From positions 5,016,465-5,080,464 of the forward strand of contig CP034993.1 of the NCBI GenBank assembly GCA_004026145.2: a stretch of 64,000 nucleotides of DNA. Direction: 5' to 3'. The notes beneath the pieces are model-generated. The model worked only from the letters and a program-made list of their open reading frames with translations, did no database searches and was not told the DNA's origin. Made by a program: the position numbers and the translations under genes. Of this stretch, positions 52,466 through 62,452 are shown piece after piece (position 1 is the stretch's first letter; each line of letters begins with the position of its first letter). The stretch comes from Takifugu bimaculatus (taxonomy: Eukaryota > Chordata > Actinopteri > Tetraodontiformes > Tetraodontidae).

Positions 52466-53800
52466 GTCACTAAAGAACCATTGATCTGGTCCAGGATAGA
52501 GCTGCCTATCAATGGTAAAACATCCTTCAACAGGTGTGTTGGGATGGGATCTAAAAGACACGTGGTGGACTTGGATTTCTGAATTAGCGAAGACGCCTCA
52601 GAAAAATATATAGGGCTGAAGGAGTTTAAGAGCTCATTGGAAAACCTGTATGTTCCCACAGTCAGCACATCTGGTGATGGCCCAGTTGTTGGGATGGCCT
52701 GGTTAGCTTTCTCTCTGATAGCTAGAACTTTATCAGTGAAGAAGCTCATGAAGTCTTCACCACTAAGGGAAGAAGGGATACGTGGATCTAAAACACTGTA
52801 ACTCTTAGTTAATTTGGCCATGGTGCTGAAAAGAAACCTGGGGTTGCTCTTATTTTCCTCAATTAAAGAAGTTTGCGAAGGGCCTTTTTGTAAATTACGA
52901 GACAGTCTTTCCAGGCTACATGATAGCTATCTATTTTACAAAAATGCCACTTCCTTTCTCATCTGTGCGCTTTCTGCTTGAGGGTCCTGATATGTGAATT
53001 ATACCAGGGGGCACACCTCCTCTGATTTACTATTTTCTTTTTCAGGGGGGCAACAGAATCAAGCGTGATTTTCAGTGAGGTTGCTGCACCTTCAGCAACA
53101 GAGTCAACCTCAGCAGGGCTAAGATTATAATGATTTATCCCTGGGGAAAAACACGGTGGTCCTGGGATTAGCACAGGGATCACTTCCTTAAACTTAGCTA
53201 CAGCATTATCTGAAAGACATCTGCTATAGTAAGACTTTGTTCTGAGCATAGAAGAATCCTTAATCATAAATGTGAAAGTGATCAAAGAATGGTCTGACAG
53301 GACTGGGTTCTGAGGGAACACTGACACATGTTCTACCTCAACACCATAAGTCAGAACTAGATCTAGGGTGTGGTTGAAGTTATGAGTTGGTTGGTTTATC
53401 TGCTGGAGGAAACCAACTGACTCAAGTAATGAAATGAAGTCATTTCTAAAGCTGTCATTTACAACGTCTACATGGATATTAAAGTCTCCAATGACAATGA
53501 CTTTGGCTGTTCTAAGGACCAAGTCAGATAAGAAATCAGAGAACTCAGACAGGGACTCTGAATTTGGCCCAGCAGGGGGCCGATATACAACTACAAACAG
53601 AAGTGGCTTTTCTGCCTTCCAGTTCAGATGGGTGATGCCAAGAGTCAGGCTTTCAAATGAACTGGAGCCATGTTTTGGTCTAAGATTAATTAATAACTTG
53701 GAGTGATATATTGCTGCGTGTGTGGTGGGGGGGGGGGGGGGGGGGGGGGGGATGGGAGAGGTGTGTTTCAGCTCAGAGGTGTTTGCTACATAATGGTGAA
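52466..53800 (-). pseudogene. L2 LINE endonuclease and linker region
   Basis: The minus-strand frame 53804-52959 has features of the APE-type LINE endonuclease: LLFVVVYRPP, the catalytic-type VIGDFNIHVD, FLQQINQPTHNFNHTLDLVL and VLSDHSLITFTF with its SDH triad member. After a frame break, 52821-52466 continues with SSLSGEDFMSFFTDKVLAIR, FSPIYFSEASSLIQKSKSTT and CLLDPIPTHLLKDVL, the linker between endonuclease and RT. The enzyme nicks target DNA to prime reverse transcription. A 25-G run at 53727 sits where the N-terminal Gly-rich GRGGG segment is expected and disrupts the start. Confidence 0.85.
53727..53751. repeat. Poly-G run, 25 bases
   Basis: An uninterrupted guanine run on the plus strand, within the LINE endonuclease N-terminus. 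It could form a G-quadruplex, and its exact length is unreliable in sequencing. Confidence 0.93.
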
Positions 53801-53816
53801 ACATTAGTTGATATCT

Positions 53817-55615
53817 ATCAGGAAAAGTGAGGCCCCAAACATACGCTCAGCATTAGCATATTAGCAACATTTACACTGATGTGAGCAGTATGGTAGTGAC
53901 TGTTATGCTATGCTAACAAGCACCAGTTCAATCAATTACCAAGATCAAAGATGCCCTCTTTCAGAAAAAAATGGAGTGTTTGTACAAATTTCATGATGAG
54001 GGTTGTTTACTGTTTCACTACTCCTATAAGAGCTGGTAGAAAACCTATAGTGCCATTATTGTGAAAGGATTTTAACAAAGGAGCTGATCACCTCAGTTCA
54101 AAGGTGAGAAGAAGGGTAAGAGCAAACGAGTGATCAACCCAACACCTTGCTTATCCATTTGTTTGTCTCCTTCACTTCTGGTGCTTTAGTTGATCCACTG
54201 TTATTTCCAGTGCTGTCCAGAGTCCCAGGGATAGACAGTAAAACCGAGAAGCGTGTGAGGATTATGGGATACAGACCATGACTGGAAACAAGATGTGTCC
54301 AGAAAGAAATATTAAAAAGAGAAATCCCATCTTTCTCTTGGGTTGGTGCTCCGTCTCTGGCTGCTCAGAGATAGCAGGGATGAAAGCTGCTCCTGGATCA
54401 GTGTTCACACTGATAGGGGCATTGAGAGGAGCTTGGAGGCCAAGAGGCTGTATCAGCTTCTGAGTGATCATAGATGGAACCTGGAAGTGGCCACGTGTGA
54501 TCTGTCCTCAGGCAGGACGGCGGGGCGTGGCGGCCCTGGTGGGAGCCCAGGCACCGATAAGCTCAGCACATATGGACTTTTAAAGGCTTGGACACGCTGC
54601 AGCACTCACAGCAACGACTCACTTTGTTTTCCTATTTCTAATCAGCTTAGCTTTCTATTCAGGCGTCTTTAACTCGCTAGATTGTTGCTAATTTGCTTAG
54701 CTCACAAAGTGAACGCCAGAGAGCCCCGTGAATGTGGTATCTAAGGAGAACCGAGAGCACCTACGTTGTTTACTCCTGTCTGTGTGTCAGAAACCTGGAT
54801 CATCCTGGACGTTAGCAGCATGTTCTGGTCGCTAGTGTGAGTCTGAAGTGCTGGATTCCTACATGGCTCATTTTAACGTGTGTACGAGTATAGGTTTTAT
54901 GTTATACCTAGCGATTTATACATCAAGCATTCTTCTACACATGTCTCAATGATGGCTGCATGTTGACACCATCTCAGCATTAGAGCTGCGCTGCCACTCT
55001 GTGTGTGTGTGTTGGTTTTAAACACTAAAGCACCAATTTGAATCTAATTTAAATCTGTCTTAAAGTAAACTGAAGCATGTTTTGTGTGTCTGTGTGTGTG
55101 TATGTGTGTGTTAGCATACCACTGTTCATCAGTCTTCCTGCCTGACTTTTGGCTATTGCCAGCCAGTCAGTTAAATTGAATCAATTAAATCTCTCTTGTA
55201 AATGGCTCCAATTTCTTCCGCCAGATTAGACACTGATCAACAAGTACACAAAATAAATAACCAGGCTAGTGAAAAGGAAAAAGGATGAAAGCAACTGCAT
55301 TCAAAGTGAATTAGCAACTGTAGCAGGAGAAAGAAAATGAATAGTTTTGAATCAAGTCAAAGTAACGGAAACTAAGTGAAGGTAAATACCAAGGAAAGGT
55401 AAATACTTATAATACATCATAAAGTACATCTTGAATCTTGAGTTTAAAAATGGTTTCAACATTAAAATTATACTTTTATTTTTAGATACATATTTTCGTG
55501 CACTTTGATTCATAGACATTATACTGTATATTGCTAGTTAAATCTTCCTACAGTATATAATATATGGGTAGGTTGTAAGGCAAACAGGCAGACAGGAACC
55601 TGGGGCAGGTAATGG
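53817..55615. other. Non-coding stretch
   Basis: No exon or mobile element was recognised. Several frames of 60-110 codons near 54.3 kb have no known domain. The right part (55.2-55.6 kb) is AT-rich. Confidence 0.55.
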
Positions 55616-55965
55616 AATCAATCAATCAATCAACCAATTAATCAATCAAGGAAGCAATCAATCAATCAATCAATTTTTATTTATACTGCATCTGTTATAA
55701 TCAGAATTGTTTCTAGGCACTTTACAGAATCCCAGGGCCTGACCCCCAACAAGCAACAGTGGCAAGAAAAAAATGCCCTTTAACAGGAAGAAGACCAGGC
55801 TCATATAGGGGGACCCTCCTGCTGATGGCCGGCTGGGTAGAAAGAGAGGAGAGGGGGGAGGACAGGTAGAGGATAGAATAGGTAGGAGAGGAGAGGAGAG
55901 GAGAGGAGAGGAGAGGAGAGGAGAGGAGAGGAGAGGAGAGGAGAGGAGAGGAGAGGAGAGGAGAC
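55616..55965 (-). mobile_element. L2-type LINE 3' end with (GGAGA)n expansion
   Basis: The plus strand has a degenerate (ATCA)n tail, the terminal block caatttttatttatactgca, caacaagcaacagtggcaag, a taacaggaagaagaccaggc variant, gatggccggctgggtagaaa and a (GGAGA)n array. It is the same family as at 39.5, 43.8 and 49.4 kb, and lies 350 bp upstream of the first visible neuroligin exon. Confidence 0.85.
55885..55963. repeat. (GGAGA)n pentanucleotide expansion
   Basis: About 15 perfect units, preceded by a degenerate purine-rich run (55846-55884) that shows an earlier, less pure stage. Confidence 0.95.
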
Positions 55966-56317
55966 AGGTGTCATAGTCATAACAACAGTAATAACAGCAA
56001 GGTGTTACCACTAATGGTTGTTTGATAGAAAAAAAACACATTTTGCTTTGCTGACTTCATTTGATAAAAGTGTGTGTGTGTGTGCCTTTCTGTTTACCAC
56101 CACTGATGAATCCCTCTATCCCAGCATCTCCTCTTCATTCAGCAGTGCTGGAGCCTCTCTTAATCTAATGTTCTCCACTGTAGAACATCCTGCTTCTTCA
56201 TTCTGATGATTTTTCCATAGAAAAACTGTTCTTTTTGCTTTTTCAGAGAACTGTTTTGTCTTTCTCTGGTTTCATTCTTAAAACCCTCCACTGATGGGCC
56301 TCTCCATCTCTCTGCAG

Positions 56318-56530
56318 GGTTTCTCAGTACAGGAGACCAGGCTGCCAAAGGGAATTATGGGCTGCTGGATCAGATCCAAGCTCTGCGCTGGACCAGTGAA
56401 AATATTGCATCCTTCGGTGGAGACCCGCTGCGTATCACCGTGTTTGGTTCCGGTGCTGGAGCTTCTTGTGTCAACCTGCTGACACTGTCACATTATTCTG
56501 AGGGAAACCGCTGGAGCAACTCCACCAAAG
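56318..56530 (+). CDS. nlgn1: Neuroligin-1 coding exon with insert B
   Basis: A 213-nt exon between acceptor tctctgcag and donor gtacaa; it starts at the second base of a split Gly codon and ends one base into the next. It encodes FLSTGDQAAKGNYGLLDQIQ, ALRWTSENIASFGGDPLRIT, VFGSGAGASCVNLLTLSHYS, then E and GNRWSNSTK. This is the cholinesterase-fold 'nucleophile elbow' region, where neuroligins lack the catalytic Ser (GSGAG in place of GESAG). The last nine residues before the split Gly are insert B, found only in neuroligin-1, with its NST glycosylation site. The preceding Glu corresponds to neurexin-contacting Glu297 of mammalian NLGN1. The protein is a postsynaptic adhesion molecule binding presynaptic neurexins. 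No upstream exon was found in the window. Confidence 0.95.
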
Positions 56531-56896
56531 GTACAACCCTAACCCTTACTTCTCTGAGAATGGTACTGATCACCAGACTCTGGATGAGCCCAGGAAGTCA
56601 TGTATCCTTTTCTCCCTCAGGAACCATACAGCATGTAAAGCTCATAAAATTTAATGAACAGTTTGTAAATTGGATCAAATTGTTGACAGGCTGTTTGTTG
56701 TCACTTCCTTAAAGCAGGAACTTTTTATCATGCTGACATTCACTTCTTACCCACAGTGAAGACCCATTTATCCATTTCCAGCAACAAAATATTCATCATT
56801 TGGTATTCAGTCTGGTGACCAGTTTATTACCTGAGCACCAGTTGTCCAAACTTTTCCTAAACAAACCAGAATAAAACACAGAAAACGAGGCCTTAA

Positions 56897-58262
56897 AACC
56901 TAAAAATGAGTTCTGAGTTGTGCAAATACGGACGAGTTTGTGGGGTGAGTCCCAGAGGGAGGAGGCAGCAGCAGAGAAGACTTTGTCCCCCCAGGTTTGG
57001 TGCCTGGTCTGTGTAGGTGGCGAGAGGCCGCGTCCCTGGCAGGGGGTGTGGTGGTCAGAGGGGGCCTGGCTATTTGCGGTTTTATGGAGGATTTTGAACT
57101 GTATGGTGGCTGTTTAGACATGACAGGGAATGAAGATCAGGGCCCCCACAGGGATCCAAGAAACCGAAGCCTCAGGAGGATGTTGGGGAGGCGGTGGGAC
57201 TGAGCTCTGAAGCACAGAACAGCACAGTGATGGGGGGCCAGGGTGGCTTTTGGAGGACAGGGGTGATGCGGTCTCAAGAGCCGCTGTAAGTGTATTAAAG
57301 TTTACTAAGGAGTTTTGATTGTCGGCCACCGGTGATGCTAATGCAATAGTCTAGTCTGGTTAAAATCCAGTCTGGGGGTTCTGCTGGAGGTATCTGTTGG
57401 TGAGCTAGGAGGGGGCCTGAAAAGTGCTGTGCCAGTGATGTGGAGTGAGGATTCGAGTCTGGAGAGCACGATGGAGTGGATGATGGTGTCAAAGGTGTCT
57501 GCAAGGTCAAGCAGGATGAAGATGGTGAGGTGTCCAGAGTCTGTGGAGAGGGACTGTTAGCAGAGCTGTTTCAGTGCTGCGCTTTGAACAAAACCAGATA
57601 GAAAGAATTCCAGCAGGTTATTGGAGGTGAGGTGGGTTCTGAGTTGTGAGGCAGCAGCACGGTGCAGGATTTTTTCCAGAAAGGGAAGATTAGAGATGGC
57701 GTGGAAGTTATTTGGGTTGTCAGGGCCGGGAGCAGAACTTTTGATGATGGGTGTGTTGCTAGACAGTTTTAGGGTTTGAAGGACAAAACCAGAGCTGAGG
57801 GAGGCATTGTGATATCAAGTTTAGATGCTATTGGATCCAAATTGCATGTGGAGGTTTTTATTCTGGTCCCGAACTGTGCTGGGAATGCTGAAGAGAAGTA
57901 GGTCAGGTGCAGAATGGAGGTGTTGAGGTTTCTGTAGATGAGAGATTTTGTTTGGAACAATGATAGGAAGCATTAGTACTTTTCACTGGTGAATGAGGAG
58001 GTGTTGTTAAGTTTGAGGAAGGACTTCATGCTGGAGACCTGAGTCGTGGAGTTACTGGAGCCAGAGTGGATGAGGTAGGAGTGGTGGGTGAACCAAGCAG
58101 CGCTGAATGCTTCTTTGTATTATTGCAGGGGTGAACCAGGGGAAGAGTGAGTGAAAGAGATGTTTTTTGCTTTGGTGGAGACAAGCTGACCCAAGCAGGA
58201 GGAAAGCATTGTCTTCTTAGCAGCTTCTAGCACCGATTAGCAGGTCAGTGGGGCCATCAGAC
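56897..58262 (-). mobile_element. L2-clade LINE remnant, 3' half, in the neuroligin intron
   Basis: The plus strand parallels the L2 LINE at 49.7-51 kb segment by segment: ttttatggaggattttgaac, aatgcaatagtctagtctgg, then gatggtgtcaaaggtgtctg with caaggtcaagcaggatga, the complement of the DLADTFDT region of RT. Further left on the minus strand (58260-58000) is the linker with a LFPWFTPAI-type segment. Many stops and indels; an older subfamily than the 49-kb copy. Confidence 0.65.
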
Positions 58263-58448
58263 AGGAAAGGGGGCCTAGAGAGATGAGGGTAAATTGGAGT
58301 TAAGGTTTCTCAAAATTCAGCCAGACAATTCTGGATTAAACCAAATCATTTACTGCACACAATGCTTGGTAAAATCAGCAGAGCATCACTTTAGCAAGAT
58401 AGAAGGAGGGTTAGCATCAGGCTCGGTCTGGTGTCTTCACCACTGATA

Positions 58449-59960
58449 ACTGTCTGTTTAGACATGACAAGGAATGACGATCAGGGCCCCCACAGGGATC
58501 CAAGAAACAGAGTCCTCAGGAGGATGTTGGGGAGGCGGTGGGACTGAGCTCTGAAGCACAGAGCAGTAGAGTAACAGAGCAGCACAATAGCACAGAGTAG
58601 CACAATAGCACAGAGCAGAACAAGAGCACAGAGCAGCACAATAACACAGAGCAGCACAATAGCAGAGAGCAGCACAATAGCACTGAGCAGTACAATAACA
58701 CAGAGCAGCACAATAGCACAGAGCAGCACAGTAACAGAGCAGCACAATAGCACAGAGCAGCACAGTAACAGAGCAGCACAATAGCACAGAGCAGCAATCA
58801 GAAGTGACCAGGTAAATGGGAGGGGCTTAAATACCTGTCTGCATCAGCAGACAGGGCCATGTGAAAGGTGGAATCACACAATTTCAGTTTTCTGGCTGAA
58901 CAAGCTACTCAGGCTTCACATCAATTATGGTCTGGTTGTGGTTCGTGGTGGGTCCAGGGATATCTGTGTCCTCAGAGATAGCCAGGTGCTCAGACATATG
59001 CGGATCGCAGGTGGATAGCTGTCGAATTGTGAGCCTGGTGGAGCAGAACAGGTTCAGAATGGGACCACAGCTGTGTACTGGATGAAGTTGAGACACTGTA
59101 GCAGATCCAAAAATTCTGAGGCCGGTTTGTTGTTCGTCCTTTCAATATGTAGATTAAAATTCCTCCAGGAGGAGAAGAGATACCAGATAGCTGGGTCAAA
59201 AGTCAGAAGATCACAGAGGAAGGAAGGATGTGGCTGAGGGGCAATAAATGATGGCTGAGACCAGCAGAGATGGATCAGAGGGTTTTGTAGCTGAGATGTT
59301 CAAATGAGGCAACATGAGGGATGGCAATGGTGGGTGTCACCTCCCCAGCCCACAGTACAGGGTTTGTCTATATAGGTGTGTCCTGTAGGAGGGGACTTGA
59401 TTCAATGATGAGTAATCCAGCAGCTTCAGTGAGACAGAATCCAGGTAATCGTCCATTATAACATCATTGAGAATGAGGCTTTTGTTGTTGGTGGAGCAGG
59501 TGTTGAATAGGGCCCCTTTCAATGGATGTTGCTTTGTGAGTCCAGGTCCAGGGGATCTTTGGGAGGAGTGAGTGGGGGGAGACAGGTAATGCGTGTTCAT
59601 GTGCAGAAGGGTGCACTTCATGTTGCAGATTAGCTGCAAGCATGTGGCCAACTGCCTGTTTGGTGGAGGCTTTGAGAAGGGGGAGGGGGAGTTTCAGAAG
59701 GAAACTTGGAGCAGGTTGGCTGTAATTAGGTGTGGAGGTTGAGGCTCCTGCTAGAACATTCTGCCAGTCACGGTGGGAATTGGCCATGGAATGATGAAAA
59801 AGTTTAGATCTTTAAAATGTTCTGACCATTCAGAGTGTCTACGAGAGGAGTCATTGGACCCAACATGAATGATCACTTATCTTGTAGAGAACAGAAGAGA
59901 GCAGAGCAGCACTGGTGGTTTTCTCAATATGACTGTAACTGGGGACCCAGGGAAACAGTG
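58449..59960 (-). mobile_element. Second L2-clade LINE remnant with endonuclease N-terminus
   Basis: 58449-58560 repeats 57106-57225 at roughly 95 % identity (tttagacatgacaaggaatg, aggatgttggggaggcggtg), so this is a second, overlapping copy or an internal duplication. An 18-bp minisatellite follows. Further along, the minus-strand frame at about 59540-59340 reads NNKSLILNDVIMDDYLDSVS and LLDYSSLNQV, the start of a LINE endonuclease. The right boundary is uncertain. Together with 56897-58262 it could be one rearranged element. Confidence 0.6.
58554..58797. repeat. About 18-bp minisatellite
   Basis: Around 13 degenerate units of CACAGAGCAGCACAATAG, some shortened by deletion. The shorter copy of the same flank at 57206-57230 contains a single seed unit (agcacagaacagcacagtg), so the array grew within the LINE. 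Frames across it give only Leu/Cys repeats. Confidence 0.9.
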
Positions 59961-60692
59961 TGTGGCAGCATTTTAAACAGTGGACATGACTAAAACTAAT
60001 ATTATTATTAGTAATAGTACTGCAATAATAAGTTCATTCACACACACACTCACACATAAACACACACGGAACCTGTGTTATTGGATTTGCCTCCTCTGTC
60101 ACTGTGAAAAATTAACCACCTAAATAAAAACAAATGACTGTTTGTGTTTTGTTCCATTTTGTGATCTGTTGTTATCCCCTGTCTTCTTCGTCTTTATGCC
60201 ACATTGAAGCTCCACAAAATTCTTTCGTTCGCATTTTAGACGTGTTTTGAGGTGAATTTCCAGTGATGGTGAGAGGGGGAAGGGACTTGAAGCCACACAC
60301 GTGTTTGTGCTGGTTGAGTTTGTCATGAGCCTCCTTTCACTCTGGGAAAATGTCCAAAAGTCAGAAAAGTTTAAAGTTTAATATGTGTTGGCCAGTCGTA
60401 TCCCAAACAAGCAAGAATCGTTTCTGCCGAACAAGAATGTGGAGACCACGGCGGAGGCTGCAGGAGTATACCTCGTCAATTTGATTAATATTTACATTTG
60501 ACCAATACCACAAATGCTCACAAAGGGTCCTGCAATGATCTGGTGACTCATTCGGGGTTGTACGTACCTTCCCCTGTACGTAGCTCGGATAGGCTCCAGC
60601 ACACCCCGTAACCCCAAAAGGGATATAGAGGTCAAGAAAAAATATTACCTGGGCTTATTCTTTTCAACCTTGCCCATTCTTTTCTTTACCAG
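59961..60692. other. End of the first visible neuroligin intron
   Basis: Mostly single-copy sequence. At 60520-60640 there is a piece of a common teleost interspersed repeat (ggataggctccagcacaccc, then ccccaaaagggatata). The intron ends in a pyrimidine-rich tract and tttctttaccag at 60681-60692. Confidence 0.5.
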
Positions 60693-60959
60693 GCCTCTTC
60701 CAGAGGGCCATTGCCCAGAGTGGCACTGCTCTGTCCAGCTGGGCTGTCAGTTTTCAACCAGCAAAATATGCTCGAATGCTGGCCCGAAAGGTGGGCTGTA
60801 ACCTGGAGGACACAGTTGAACTGGTGCTGTGCCTTCAGAGGAAACATTACAAGGAGCTGGTGGATCAAGACATCCAGCCAGCTCGCTACCACATAGCCTT
60901 TGGGCCAGTGATTGACGGAGATGTTATACCTGATGACCCTCAGATTCTTATGGAGCAAG
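60693..60959 (+). CDS. nlgn1: Neuroligin-1 coding exon (LFQRAIAQSG to MEQ)
   Basis: A 267-nt exon, acceptor ctttaccag, donor gtaagg; it begins and ends inside Gly codons (phase 1). It encodes LFQRAIAQSGTALSSWAVSF, QPAKYARMLARKVGCNLEDT, VELVLCLQRKHYKELVDQDI, QPARYHIAFGPVIDGDVIPD and DPQILMEQ. KYARML, ELVDQDIQPARYHIAF and the DTVELV stretch are the neuroligin-1 version. Two Cys spaced 11 residues apart (KVGC and LCLQ) correspond to the disulfide Cys342-Cys353 of mammalian NLGN1. The Asp of IPDD and the terminal Gln match neurexin-interface residues 387 and 395. LCLQ replaces the usual ECLQ, a single hydrophobic change. The frame is open throughout. Confidence 0.96.
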
Positions 60960-61077
60960 GTAAGGATTAGTGCAGCAAGGTTATTTTCTGCTCTCAGAAA
61001 TGGCTAAATCAAAGAGTGAACAGCCATTTGTTTTTATCAATGCCTATTTTACCACTATTCTATGTTTCTCTTCAAAG

Positions 61078-61439
61078 GGGAGTTCCTCAACTATGACATC
61101 ATGCTTGGGGTTAATCAGGGCGAGGGTCTTAAGTTTGTGGAGCTGATTGTGGACAATGAAAATGGTGTTCAGGCCAATGACTTTGACTACGCCGTGTCCA
61201 GCTTTGTGGATGACCTTTATGGCTATCCAGAGGGCAAAGACATTCTCCGAGAGACTATCAAATTCATGTACACGGACTGGGCTGACAGACACAACCCCGA
61301 GACGCGCCGAAAGACCCTTTTGGCACTTTTTACAGATCATCAGTGGGTGGCACCAGCAGTAGCCACAGCAGACCTGCACTCAAGCTTTGGGTCCCCAACA
61401 TATTTTTATGCATTTTACCACCACTGTCAGACAGAACAG
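61078..61439 (+). CDS. nlgn1: Neuroligin-1 coding exon (EFLNYD to TEQ)
   Basis: A 362-nt exon, acceptor ctcttcaaag, donor gtaggt; it completes the Gly codon of EQ-G-EFLNYD and ends in phase 0. It encodes EFLNYDIMLGVNQGEGLKFV, then DFDYAVSSFVDDLYGYPEGK, FMYTDWADRHNPETRRKTLL, ALFTDHQWVAPAVATADLHS and YFYAFYHHCQTEQ. The Glu, Leu, Asn and Asp of EFLNYD match NLGN1 residues 397, 399, 400 and 402, the core neurexin contact, and all are kept. The HHC cysteine is the first half of the Cys512-Cys546 disulfide; its partner is in the next exon. Only 118 bp separate this exon from the previous one. Confidence 0.97.
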
Positions 61440-62291
61440 GTAGGTCCCTGGTTACCTGCAACAATCTGGTCTACTCAGTAAACTCTTTAAACAAACTCTG
61501 GTGGTTAAGACTGTAATATCCAGTCATAATCTGACATGGATACATCAGCAGACTTCACTTTCTAGTCCCAGAAACCCCACCAATAAATAAACTACTGTAA
61601 AGTTAATAACACACATTAAATCCAGTTAATCCGATCCTGTTTCATCCATTAGATTTGATGACAACATACTTCCAGAGCATTTGTTCTTTATAGAACATGG
61701 GATCGGCAATAAATCTGATTCTGATTCTGATTCTGATCATTTTAAAACTAAACTCTTGGTTTCAGATAACCAATCAATCGGTTGATCAACTGATCTTTTT
61801 TCTCTGAGTAGGCCACCTTGTGAGGTGTGATTAAAAAACTGAGATATATGAGGTATTTGTGTGGAATAAAGAGAAAAATGTTCATACTGTGAAAATGTAC
61901 CTACGTAACTTTTCTGGCTAACGTAGCTCACAGATATTTAGAAGTATCTGAGAACATAATATTTGCATTATAGAGTCACAACAGAATCCATCTAAGACTT
62001 ATAATATTTTTCTCTGAACAGACTTATTGATGTTAAATATTCAGCAAATGAAAGAGTTATAGCATTCATCCCAACATCCATTTTTCATATTTGCGATGGA
62101 AAATTATTATGTATTATTATGTATATCTACAGGGACTTAAGACCCAAAAGTCTGGTCTGTTGCCTGTTTTGTCACTCAAACTAGTCTGTCTGTTTAGACG
62201 TGTCCCTTGTGAGTAAGTCAGTGTTCTGCATCTGTTCCTTGATGTGTAGATATTAATTTTAATCTGACTCAATGTGTCTGCTGCTTGTTAG
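61440..62291 (+). other. Neuroligin intron with LINE tail fragment
   Basis: An 852-bp intron (gtaggt...cttgttag). Its only recognised repeat is the LINE 3' tail at 61696-61738; the rest is AT-rich single-copy sequence. Confidence 0.8.
61696..61738 (+). mobile_element. Rex1-like LINE 3' tail, about 40 bp
   Basis: The sequence gcaataaatctgattctgat followed by two further GATTCT units is the 3' terminus shared with the LINE copy ending at 27418 (caataaacctgattctgatt). Only the tail is present. Confidence 0.65.
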
Positions 62292-62452
62292 GTACCACCG
62301 TGGGCAGACGCAGCACATGGAGATGAGATCCCCTATGTGTTTGGCTTACCAATGATCGGGCCAACAGAGCTGTTCCCCTGCAACTTTTCCAAGAATGATG
62401 TGATGCTCAGTGCTGTGGTCATGACCTACTGGACAAACTTTGCTAAGACGGG
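62292..62452 (+). CDS. nlgn1: Neuroligin-1 coding exon (VPPWADAAHGDE to FAKTG)
   Basis: A 161-nt exon, acceptor tgcttgttag, donor gtacga, phase 0 to phase 2. It encodes VPPWADAAHGDEIPYVFGLP, MIGPTELFPCNFSKNDVMLS and AVVMTYWTNFAKTG. The FPC cysteine lies 34 residues after HHC in the previous exon, the spacing of the Cys512-Cys546 disulfide. NFS is the conserved N-glycosylation sequon (Asn547 of mammalian NLGN1). AHGDE carries the His that in cholinesterases belongs to the catalytic triad. The MTYWTNFAKTG helix belongs to the family's dimer-forming helical region. The frame is open and there are no unusual residues. Confidence 0.96.

Larger units (their letters stand above)
49352..53816 (-). 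mobile_element. L2-clade LINE, nearly full coding, carrying an LTR-element insertion
   Basis: On the minus strand the order is an APE-type endonuclease (from about 53800), a linker, reverse transcriptase (about 51023 to 50290), a C-terminal domain (about 49958-49722), then the 3' terminal block ending in ATTTG-like repeats at 49352. Between linker and RT a truncated Gypsy element (51030-52462) is inserted; the LINE sequence on its two sides joins with little or no loss. The 5' part (ORF1 and the first endonuclease residues) is absent or beyond recognition. The element explains all sizeable minus-strand ORFs from 49.7 to 53.8 kb. It is antisense to the neuroligin gene. Clade assignment is from motif memory. 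Confidence 0.88.

Noticed and set aside
54343..54672. A 109-codon plus-strand frame
   Set aside because: No known domain and no clear splice sites; not supported as a neuroligin exon.
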